NCBI GenBank assembly: GCA_902796455.1 | Contig: CADBPH010000036.1 | Coordinates: forward strand, 1 to 5,285 | DNA: 5,285 nt | Direction: 5' to 3' | Source of the DNA: an uncultured Bacteroidia bacterium | GTDB taxonomy: Bacteria > Bacteroidota > Bacteroidia > Bacteroidales > UBA932 | Shown: in pieces, positions 1 to 5,285 of the stretch | Position numbering within the stretch: position 1 is the stretch's first letter | How the letters are laid out: each line of letters begins with the position of its first letter | The notes under the pieces: generated by a model | Database searches by the model: none | Told to the model about the DNA's origin: nothing | Seen by the model: only the letters and a program-made list of their open reading frames with translations | Made by a program: the position numbers and the translations under genes

Positions 1-471
1 CTTGTCCGAGACAATCCGGATGGCATCGAAATAGGGAGCCAGCCCGGAGCGGGCGATTTTGTGTTCCTGATCCAGCAGGTCGCCCTTTGTCAACATGACC
101 ATCCGGACACCAGGAAGCGCATGCAGGACTTTCAGGGTCTCCTCCACCCCTTCCAGGGGATGGGCCGGATTCTGCAGCAATTCCCGCCCGATTGCGAGGA
201 TTTGCCCGACCTGACTGCCGGTCAGGGCGCCGCCGGTCAGTTTCAAGGCAGTCTGAAGCATGGACAGGACAAACGCTTTTGCGCCATAACCGTAATCGTC
301 CATGTTTTCCACTTCGATCCGGTACAGGGCCGCAGACATGGTCGGGAAATCGCAATAGTCCGAGATAACCTGGGCTACTTGCCGTTCGGCGGCCCGGAAA
401 CGGGGTTCGTTTGCCCACAGCGTATCGTCGGCATCGAATGCGAGGACCTTGATCTGTTCCAATAGAGCCAT
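1..471 (-). CDS. HAD-superfamily hydrolase, N-terminal part (cut by window edge)
   Basis: Probable cytoplasmic phosphatase of the haloacid dehalogenase superfamily, hydrolysing a small phosphorylated metabolite. The frame is open from ATG at 471 to the window edge, giving 157 residues; the C-terminus is missing. Motif I is DADDTLW at residues 13-19, with nucleophile D13 and acid/base D15. Motif II is MLTKGD, with T128. Residues of roughly 20-110 between them are mostly helical in character, fitting a C1-type cap. The last visible residues, VSDK, may include the motif III lysine (K157), but this cannot be settled without the next codons. The start is chosen because motif I lies 13 residues in, the usual distance. 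There is no Shine-Dalgarno sequence; a TATCTTTG octamer lies 17 bases upstream. It is divergent from the PrsW gene. The superfamily is secure from motifs; the substrate cannot be predicted. Confidence 0.88.
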   Translation of the reverse strand, partial: MALLEQIKVLAFDADDTLWANEPRFRAAERQVAQVISDYCDFPTMSAALYRIEVENMDDYGYGAKAFVLSMLQTALKLTGGALTGSQVGQILAIGRELLQNPAHPLEGVEETLKVLHALPGVRMVMLTKGDLLDQEHKIARSGLAPYFDAIRIVSDK

Positions 472-487
472 GTCAGAAGATTTTCTG

Positions 488-495
488 CAAAGATA
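488..495 (-). promoter_or_regulatory. Putative Bacteroidota -7 promoter element for the HAD gene
   Basis: On the minus strand this reads TATCTTTG, matching the known Bacteroidota -7 consensus TAnnTTTG. It would place a transcript start near 481, only about 10 bases before the ATG at 471. No convincing -33 TTTG was found at the usual 19-21 base spacing; the nearest TTTTG on that strand is about 27 bases upstream. The call is inferred from the octamer and its position. Confidence 0.5.
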
Positions 496-508
496 AGGTA
501 AAAATCCG

Positions 509-516
509 TATCTTTG
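509..516 (+). promoter_or_regulatory. Putative Bacteroidota -7 promoter element for the PrsW-lipoprotein pair
   Basis: TATCTTTG matches the Bacteroidota -7 consensus TAnnTTTG and lies 23 bases before the ATG at 540, so the leader would be about 15-20 bases. A weak -33 candidate (TCTG, 484-487) sits 21 bases upstream and overlaps the opposing promoter octamer by location. The downstream pair has no other obvious promoter. Confidence 0.5.
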
Positions 517-539
517 TCCCGTCAAAATAGTGATAGGAT

Positions 540-1292
540 ATGCTGATCATCGGATTGGCCGCACTGGCCCCCGCCCTGCTGCTGATGTGGTACGTTTACC
601 ACAAAGACACGCAGCCGGAACCCACGAACCAAGTCATCAAGGGCTTTTTCTACGGCGCCCTCGCCACGTTTGTCTCGACCCTGATCTCCGGTCCCCTGCA
701 GGCCATGGGATTTTTCACACAGGATCCGCAGACGGCGCTCGATGCCGTCAAGATTTCCTTCTTCGGAGCCGCGATTCCCGAAGAATGCGCCAAACTCCTG
801 ATGCTCTGGCTTCTGCTGAGGAACAATCCGCACTTTGACGAGCGCTATGACGGCATCGTGTACGCGGCAGCCGTCGGACTGGGATTTGCCTCGTTCGAGA
901 ACCTCCTGTATGTGATTTCATCCGGAGCGGCCTGGTTCTCCGTCAGCATCAGCCGCGCCATCTTCGCGGTCCCGGGCCATTTCGCCTTCGCGGTCGTGAT
1001 GGGGTATTACTACTCTGTCCTCCATTTTTACGGAGCGTCCGCACCGAAGGGAACCAAATTCAAAATGATCGGCTACCCCATCCTCCTGCATGGGATCTAC
1101 GACTCTATCGTATTTATCAGCAACCTCGGCTACGCCCTCTCCGGCGTCCTCAGTCTCGTTCTGGTTTTCTTCTGCTTCAAGCTGTATCAGGCCACGCGCG
1201 AACGCATCCTGGCCGAAGCCGCGGACAACGACCTCCGCGCCCGCATCCTGCGGGATGCCGCACCGGAAGACAACCATCCCGACGAACAATAG
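540..1292 (+). CDS. prsW: PrsW-family intramembrane glutamic protease
   Basis: Integral membrane protease of the PrsW/CPBP-type superfamily; the Bacillus subtilis family founder makes the first cut of an anti-sigma factor. This protein has 250 residues with about seven or eight hydrophobic segments, the first at roughly 3-20 and the last at 197-215, then a charged, probably cytoplasmic tail (216-250). The family motifs are all present: EExxK at 81-85 (E81, E82, K85), FxxxE at 116-120 (E120), the PGH motif with H147, and HxxxD at 184-188. All expected catalytic positions are therefore intact. The ATG at 540 is the only sensible start, as an in-frame TAG lies at 534-536. There is no Shine-Dalgarno sequence. 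No sigma or anti-sigma gene is in the window, so its substrate is unknown. A lipoprotein gene follows after 10 bases and is probably co-transcribed. The family is confident; the link to sigma factor control is not shown here. Confidence 0.93.
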   Translation: MLIIGLAALAPALLLMWYVYHKDTQPEPTNQVIKGFFYGALATFVSTLISGPLQAMGFFTQDPQTALDAVKISFFGAAIPEECAKLLMLWLLLRNNPHFDERYDGIVYAAAVGLGFASFENLLYVISSGAAWFSVSISRAIFAVPGHFAFAVVMGYYYSVLHFYGASAPKGTKFKMIGYPILLHGIYDSIVFISNLGYALSGVLSLVLVFFCFKLYQATRERILAEAADNDLRARILRDAAPEDNHPDEQ

Positions 1293-1302
1293 GTTCCTGA
1301 TT

Positions 1303-2064
1303 ATGAGAAAAATAACTCTTTTCGTGGCGGCCATCCTGACCTTGGGTCTGGCCATGGGATGCAAGAGCGGCAAAGAAGCGGTCCGTCCCGTGGGCGGCTT
1401 GCTCGACACGGCCCTCGGAGCGGACCAAGCGCCGGAAGCCGTCCGGATGGATAAGGGGAACATTGTCTGGGAGACCCTCCTGGATGACCCGCAGAACGGT
1501 CTGTGTGTACGCAGTGCCCGCTGCGTTCAGGACAGCCTTTCCACGGAAGGATTCGGCGTCCGCGTAACATACGGGACCCGCTGCACAGATTTCCCCGACC
1601 TGCGGCATGGCCGAATGCCCGAAGCCTGTTTCCTGAAAGACAAGGGAGAACTGATCTTCATCGGCAGTTCCATGGAAGGAACCGGCGTTCAGGTGGAACG
1701 CCCGTACCGGATCCGTTTCGATGCGGACAGCACGGCGCGGATTGTCGCGGACATCGATCCGTTCGACATGCAGGAAGTTTTCCGCAAACACCTGGGTTAC
1801 AAGGTCTCCGGGAAAGAGATGGCGCTGTACTGCGACGGGAAACTGCTGATTGCGGTCCCGATATCTGACAAACAGCTGTCTGCCAGCTCAGTACAGATCG
1901 GGGAACAAATTTGTTACGACTGCTCCGACGGCCTGCAAGTGCAGGTTACCCCCGGGATTCTGACGCCGGATTCCCCTGTTCCGGATTATGAATACCTGCC
2001 GACGGTCACGGCCGATGTCACCTGGACGGAAACCGGGTTCAGCATTTCAGCATTCCGGCTGTAG
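1303..2064 (+). CDS. Lipoprotein of unknown function, cysteine-rich
   Basis: Predicted envelope lipoprotein of 253 residues that I cannot assign to a family with confidence. It has a lipoprotein signal peptide: MRK, a hydrophobic stretch (4-18), and a lipobox-like AMGC with the lipidated cysteine at C20. The residue at -3 is alanine instead of the usual leucine. There is no acidic surface-export signal after the cysteine (KSGK follows), so it probably faces the periplasm. The mature part has seven more cysteines (68, 74, 94, 109, 177, 204, 207), the last two as CYDC, suggesting disulphides. The composition suggests a mostly beta fold, ending in FRL. An open frame extends upstream to 1090, but that part overlaps the protease gene; the ATG at 1303 gives the clean signal peptide and a 10-base gap. 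It probably shares a transcript with the protease. Confidence 0.85.
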   Translation: MRKITLFVAAILTLGLAMGCKSGKEAVRPVGGLLDTALGADQAPEAVRMDKGNIVWETLLDDPQNGLCVRSARCVQDSLSTEGFGVRVTYGTRCTDFPDLRHGRMPEACFLKDKGELIFIGSSMEGTGVQVERPYRIRFDADSTARIVADIDPFDMQEVFRKHLGYKVSGKEMALYCDGKLLIAVPISDKQLSASSVQIGEQICYDCSDGLQVQVTPGILTPDSPVPDYEYLPTVTADVTWTETGFSISAFRL

Positions 2065-2086
2065 CGCAGAGGCTGTCCCCCAAAAA
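2065..2086. other. Convergent intergenic gap without visible terminator
   Basis: Only 22 bases separate the stop codons of two converging genes, the plus-strand lipoprotein and the minus-strand propeller lipoprotein. I found no GC-rich stem followed by a T-run on either strand. Termination may use another mechanism, or transcripts may run into each other. Confidence 0.6.
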
Positions 2087-3118
2087 CTAATCGAAGACGC
2101 GCAGCGGCAACTTCGCAAGGAAAATGGCCGCTTTGCCGGGGACTTTGTCCGTCGAATAATAACTGACCCAGAGTTCATCGCCCTCCACCAGCAGTCCGGG
2201 ATAACTGTTATCCCCGTCCGAGGGAAGGACATAGCGTTCATCCAATCCACCGTCTGCCGTGCCCTTGTACAGGACCGTCTTGCAATGCGACGGATTCGTC
2301 TGGGACCGGCCGCCGACAATCAGCGATCCGTCCGGACGCACCAGGAAGTCCGGTCCGCCCACATGCAAGGGCATTTCATGCCAAGTCCACTGCGTGAATG
2401 GAGCAGGTGCCACGGCGAGCAACGCCGTCTCCGTTCCGGGATCCCGGCGAACCATGACGGCCATCCGCCCGTCCGGCAGGAAACGCACGGTGGATTCATT
2501 CATGAAGCCTTCATTCTTCAACAGCGAAACCGGATCGAAATGAATTCCGTCCAAGGTCTTCAGCAACAAGACACCTTCCTCACGCCGGTAAGTCACGGCA
2601 TAGCCGACACCTTCGTGCCAGGTCACGCGCCAGAGCCAGTCGAAATCGCTCCGCACAGCAGGATCGACCTGGACTGCCTCCAGGGGAGAAAAGGTTTTCC
2701 CATCCTTGCTGAAACAAACCTGCGGCCGGCATTCTACCAATTTCCGGTCCCGATACACAGAGCCGCCGATAATGACCATCAGGCGTCCGTCGGGCGTAAT
2801 GGACAGTTTCGGGTCCCGCAGGTCGACACCCGCCATTCCGATATCTGCCACGCTCTCCCAGCTTTCCCCGTCCGCGGAGCATAGAATCCGGACATGACCC
2901 TCGGCATTCCCCTGCTCATCAAAAACATGGCTGTATCCTTCCCGGAAAGAGCAGTAATACTTCCCTTGGAATTTTTCGAGCGACGTGAAAGCGGCATGGG
3001 TCCCTTTGTCCCAGATTTTCCGGACGGAGACTTCCGTCCGGACCACGCCCGGATCCGGCCGGCCGGCACAGGAGACCAATAGGGAAACGACCCCGAGAAG
3101 AGAAATCAAACGCTTCAT
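2087..3118 (-). CDS. Sialidase-like (BNR/Asp-box) beta-propeller lipoprotein, possible carbohydrate-active enzyme
   Basis: Lipoprotein of 343 residues with a sialidase-type propeller fold. The signal peptide has a canonical lipobox, LVSC, with lipidated C17. Asp-box-like repeats (SxDGxxW/F) are seen at 81-87 (SADGESW), 138-143 (SKDGKTF) and 188-194 (TLDGIHF), with blade-like hydrophobic strands around them. Possible active-site residues are in FREGYSH (R59, E60, H64), LRDPK (R101, D102), NEST (E208) and the MVRRD arginines (R224, R225). I do not see the FRIP motif of true GH33 sialidases, so sialic acid cleavage is doubtful. The fold is shared by several lyase and glycosidase families. The start is ATG at 3118, because the open frame two codons upstream begins with TTG. 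It follows the GH28 gene by 2 bases, which suggests a role on the same polysaccharide. The fold is fairly sure; the substrate is unknown. Confidence 0.82.
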   Translation of the reverse strand: MKRLISLLGVVSLLVSCAGRPDPGVVRTEVSVRKIWDKGTHAAFTSLEKFQGKYYCSFREGYSHVFDEQGNAEGHVRILCSADGESWESVADIGMAGVDLRDPKLSITPDGRLMVIIGGSVYRDRKLVECRPQVCFSKDGKTFSPLEAVQVDPAVRSDFDWLWRVTWHEGVGYAVTYRREEGVLLLKTLDGIHFDPVSLLKNEGFMNESTVRFLPDGRMAVMVRRDPGTETALLAVAPAPFTQWTWHEMPLHVGGPDFLVRPDGSLIVGGRSQTNPSHCKTVLYKGTADGGLDERYVLPSDGDNSYPGLLVEGDELWVSYYSTDKVPGKAAIFLAKLPLRVFD

Positions 3119-3123
3119 AATCA
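3116..3123 (-). other. Tight gene junction: GH28 stop and propeller lipoprotein start
   Basis: On the minus strand the junction reads TGATTATG: the GH28 stop codon, two bases, then the start of the next gene. There is no Shine-Dalgarno sequence, so translation of the second gene is probably coupled to the first by ribosome re-initiation. Spacing is seen; coupling is inferred. Confidence 0.7.
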
Positions 3124-4521
3124 ATAAGTTTTAAAAACAACATCTTTCATTGTGATCATGCCTTCGTTGTCCATCTGACAACCTTTCTCCGCATAGAAAA
3201 ACGTGCAGTTTTCGAGACGGATTCCATGAATCATTTCCAGGGTCCCCGCCGCAGAAACAGCAGTCTGCGCATCGCGGCAGACCACGTTACGGATGTGGAT
3301 ATCCGTGAATTCCGGCAGGAAATTGGCCGTACCCGAAAGCGTGTTTCCTTCCTGTCCGACCGGGCGGTTGACATAGGTAGTCTCGAAGACAACGGCTTCA
3401 CCGGCGATGTCCGACATGTAGATGTCGCTGATGTAGATCTGGGAGGTCTTTCCGCCGCGTCCCGGGGCACTCTTGAAACGAAGCCCCGTGTCTGTCCCGC
3501 AGAACGTATTCCCCTTCACGACGATCCGGTTCATTCCGCCGGAGAACTCACTGCCGATGACAAAACCGCCGTGTCCGTGATACACCGTATTGTTTGTTAT
3601 GACGATGTCCTCACACGGCCCAGCCTTCACTCCTGCCGCGCCGGCGCCGGCTTTCAGGCAGATGGCATCATCGCCGACATCCACCGTACAGCCGCTGATC
3701 CAGACCCGGCGGGAATTCATGATATCGATTCCATCCCCATTCTGGGCATTCCATGGGCAGCGTACGCTGACGTTACGGATCACCACATCGGTGCAACGTT
3801 GCGGGACCAGGTGGAATTTGGGGGAATTCTGCAGCGTGACCCCTTCTACCAGCACGCGGGTGCATTCCGTGAAACGGACCAGATGCGTACGCATCGCTTC
3901 CTGCAATTCATAGGACTCGGCTATATTCTGGAAATGCTTCAGATCGAACGGATACCAGATCATGCCGTGGTCTGCATCCATCCCGCCCATTTTCTGGAAA
4001 CGATTCCATTCCACATCGCTCACTTTCGAGCGCTTGACCGCACGCCACCATTCGCCGTTCCCATCCAGGATCCCCTCGCCCGTAATGCAGACATCCTCAC
4101 AGGAAGAAGCTGTAATACAAGGCGTTGCCTTATCACTTACGGGTTTCCCGGTCACTTTGTCGCGCTTGAAGAACTCCGTCTTGTCCGGCGAGAACAAGAT
4201 GACGGCATGCTTTTCCAGATGCAGGTCAATCTTGTCTTTCAGGGAAATCAGTCCCGTCAGGTAGAGGCCGGCGGAAACGCGGAGGTGCCCCCCGCCCTGC
4301 TTGGAAAGCGCAGCAATCGCCCGTGCAAAAGCTTCCGTATTGGAGGTGACTCCATCCCCCACTCCGCCGAAATCTTTCAAGTCCACCCAGCGGTCCGGGA
4401 TATTCGGAAGGGAGGGTTGTGCGACGGATATCGGAAGCGCCTCATATTCCGGTATCTGTGCAGAAACTCTTCCCACATGAAAGCCCAGGAGGAGAAAAGA
4501 AAGAAAGAAAAAACGCTTCAT
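3121..4521 (-). CDS. Secreted glycoside hydrolase family 28 (polygalacturonase-like)
   Basis: Pectin-degrading right-handed beta-helix enzyme of 466 residues, expected to hydrolyse alpha-1,4-linked galacturonic acid or a related pectic linkage by inversion. A Sec signal peptide (MKR, hydrophobic 4-14) ends in VSA with likely cleavage after A21; there is no lipobox, so it is probably periplasmic or released. An N-terminal entry motif, DLKDFGGVGDGVTSNTEAF (48-66 approximately), is typical of the family. The conserved motifs are present: NSPKFH (232-237), NGDGID (261-266, D263), VGDD (282-285, D284 and D285), GHGG (316-319, H317) and RFK (348-350). All catalytic aspartates are intact. Motif I is NGD in place of the common NTD. 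The start is ATG at 4521, which leaves a clean signal peptide; the frame continues upstream only inside the ABC gene. It lies 1 base after the ABC gene and 2 bases before the propeller lipoprotein. Endo or exo action and exact pectin type are not decided. Confidence 0.93.
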   Translation of the reverse strand: MKRFFFLSFLLLGFHVGRVSAQIPEYEALPISVAQPSLPNIPDRWVDLKDFGGVGDGVTSNTEAFARAIAALSKQGGGHLRVSAGLYLTGLISLKDKIDLHLEKHAVILFSPDKTEFFKRDKVTGKPVSDKATPCITASSCEDVCITGEGILDGNGEWWRAVKRSKVSDVEWNRFQKMGGMDADHGMIWYPFDLKHFQNIAESYELQEAMRTHLVRFTECTRVLVEGVTLQNSPKFHLVPQRCTDVVIRNVSVRCPWNAQNGDGIDIMNSRRVWISGCTVDVGDDAICLKAGAGAAGVKAGPCEDIVITNNTVYHGHGGFVIGSEFSGGMNRIVVKGNTFCGTDTGLRFKSAPGRGGKTSQIYISDIYMSDIAGEAVVFETTYVNRPVGQEGNTLSGTANFLPEFTDIHIRNVVCRDAQTAVSAAGTLEMIHGIRLENCTFFYAEKGCQMDNEGMITMKDVVFKTY

Positions 4522-4525
4522 GTCA
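4519..4525 (-). other. Tight gene junction: ABC exporter stop and GH28 start
   Basis: On the minus strand this reads TGACATG: stop codon, one base, start codon. The leader is AT-rich with no Shine-Dalgarno sequence. The GH28 gene has no room for a promoter between the genes, so any promoter must lie within or upstream of the ABC gene. Confidence 0.7.
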
Positions 4526-5285
4526 AATTTGATTGCCTGTGTATAATTCATAGTATTTTCCATGCTGGTCCAGCAGTTCCTGGTGCTTGCCGCGCTCGAT
4601 GATCCGACCATGATCCATCACCATGATATAGTCGGCATTCTGCACCGTCGAGAGCCGGTGGGCGATGACAAACGTGGTCCGTCCCTTCATCAGGGAATCC
4701 ATCCCCTGCTGGATCATTTTTTCCGTCCGGGTATCGATGGAAGAAGTCGCTTCATCCAGGATCAGCACCGGCGGGTTGGCCACGGCGGCACGGGCGATGG
4801 CCAGCAACTGCCGTTCGCCCTGACTGAGGTTCCCGCCGTCTGCAGCCAACACCGTGCCATATCCGTCCGGCAGGCGGCGGATGAAAGCATCCGCATGGAC
4901 CAGGACAGCGGCCGCCCGGCACTCCTCATCCGTCGCATCCAGGCGCCCGTAGCGGATGTTTTCCAAAACAGTTCCCGTAAACAAATGCGTTTCCTGAAGG
5001 ACCATGCCCAGGCTCCGGCGCAAGGAAGACTTGGCAATCTGCCGCACATCGAAGCCGTCATAGGTGATCTGTCCTTCCTGGATCTCATAGAAACGGTTGA
5101 TCAGGTTGGTAATGGTTGTCTTGCCGGCACCGGTCCCGCCGACGAAGGCGATTTTCTGTCCCGGATACGCCGTCAGGGTGATGTCAAAAAGCACCTGTTT
5201 TTCAGGGACATAACTAAAGTCAACATCCTGCAGGGAGACCAGTCCCTCCAACGGTTTGAGTCCCGCGTCCGATTTCCAGGCCCAC
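4523..5285 (-). CDS. ABC exporter, C-terminal ATP-binding domain (5' end outside window)
   Basis: ATPase domain of an inner-membrane ABC exporter of the MsbA/LmrA-like type, usually one chain with a six-helix membrane domain before it; that part is beyond the window. Visible are 253 residues with no start codon; the frame is open to the edge. All nucleotide-binding motifs are present (numbering from the first visible residue): A-loop tyrosine Y25, Walker A GGTGAGKTT at 49-57 (K55), Q-loop Q97, signature LSQGERQ at 153-159, Walker B VLILDE at 173-178 with catalytic E178, and H-loop H209. The site is therefore complete and should hydrolyse ATP. Walker A has glycine where proline is usual (VGG for VGP). 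The C-terminus ends at the usual place after the KYYELY stretch. The substrate cannot be told from this half; lipid, peptide or drug export are all possible. It leads directly into the GH28 gene. Confidence 0.95.
   Translation of the reverse strand, partial: WAWKSDAGLKPLEGLVSLQDVDFSYVPEKQVLFDITLTAYPGQKIAFVGGTGAGKTTITNLINRFYEIQEGQITYDGFDVRQIAKSSLRRSLGMVLQETHLFTGTVLENIRYGRLDATDEECRAAAVLVHADAFIRRLPDGYGTVLAADGGNLSQGERQLLAIARAAVANPPVLILDEATSSIDTRTEKMIQQGMDSLMKGRTTFVIAHRLSTVQNADYIMVMDHGRIIERGKHQELLDQHGKYYELYTGNQI

Larger units (their letters stand above)
488..516. repeat. Perfect 8-bp inverted repeat in the divergent intergenic gap
   Basis: CAAAGATA (488-495) and TATCTTTG (509-516) are exact reverse complements separated by 13 bases. 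The match does not extend on either side. The simplest reading is two face-to-face -7 promoter elements; a dimeric regulator site is an alternative. The arms are seen directly; the role is inferred. Confidence 0.6.

Noticed and set aside
61..465. Plus-strand open frame of 134 codons antisense to the HAD gene
   Set aside because: In register with the HAD frame, whose catalytic motifs are clear; no support for the opposite strand.
1090..1302. Upstream extension of the lipoprotein gene to an ATG at 1090
   Set aside because: It would overlap the protease gene by about 200 bases and bury the signal peptide; the ATG at 1303 starts a proper lipoprotein signal.
1988..2884. Plus-strand open frame of 298 codons antisense to the propeller lipoprotein
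   Set aside because: Same in-register antisense effect of codon bias; it also overlaps the end of the plus-strand lipoprotein gene and has no domain or start signal.
4488..4521. Purine-rich low-complexity run on the plus strand
   Set aside because: It is the complement of the Phe/Leu/Ser codons of the GH28 signal peptide, not a separate repeat or regulatory tract.
3226..4602. Long open frame (458 codons) on the plus strand, antisense to the GH28 gene
   Set aside because: It is in register with the GH28 codons, so it is open only because the gene avoids TTA, CTA and TCA codons in GC-rich DNA. The translation has no recognisable domain, and GH28 has full motifs.
4522..4611. Upstream extension of the GH28 gene to 4611
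   Set aside because: The extra 30 residues overlap the conserved end of the ABC ATPase and would precede the signal peptide.
1..5285. CRISPR arrays, tRNA or rRNA genes, insertion sequences, terminal repeats, defence genes
   Set aside because: I saw no regularly spaced repeats, no RNA gene signatures and no transposase or integrase; nearly all bases lie in the six genes described.

Overview
The window looks like a GC-rich member of the Bacteroidota, probably Bacteroidales. I base this on four things. The start sites lack Shine-Dalgarno sequences. Two octamers match the Bacteroidota -7 promoter element TAnnTTTG. Lipoprotein signal peptides are common, and a pectinase-type GH28 sits beside a sialidase-fold lipoprotein. 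The assignment is by inference; no rRNA or other marker is present. The standard genetic code fits every frame.

There are six protein genes and almost no non-coding DNA. Left edge (minus): the N-terminal 157 residues of a HAD-superfamily phosphatase run off the window. It is divergent from a plus-strand pair, a PrsW-family intramembrane protease (540-1292) followed after 10 nt by a cysteine-rich lipoprotein of unknown function (1303-2064). The 68-bp divergent gap holds two facing copies of the -7 octamer, which together form a perfect 8-bp inverted repeat.

The right side is a tightly packed minus-strand run, read right to left. It begins with the ATPase half of an ABC exporter (5' end outside the window), then after 1 nt a secreted GH28 polygalacturonase-like enzyme, then after 2 nt a lipoprotein with a sialidase-like (BNR/Asp-box) beta-propeller. 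The last gene converges on the plus-strand lipoprotein gene with a 22-bp gap and no visible terminator.

Functionally, the GH28 and the propeller lipoprotein probably act in turn on a plant pectic polysaccharide or its side chains at the cell envelope. The ABC exporter may be only a transcriptional neighbour. PrsW and its lipoprotein form a separate envelope-associated pair. No RNA genes, mobile elements or CRISPR arrays were seen. The most interesting points are the unassigned propeller enzyme linked to GH28, the unknown lipoprotein paired with an intramembrane protease, and the mirrored divergent promoters.
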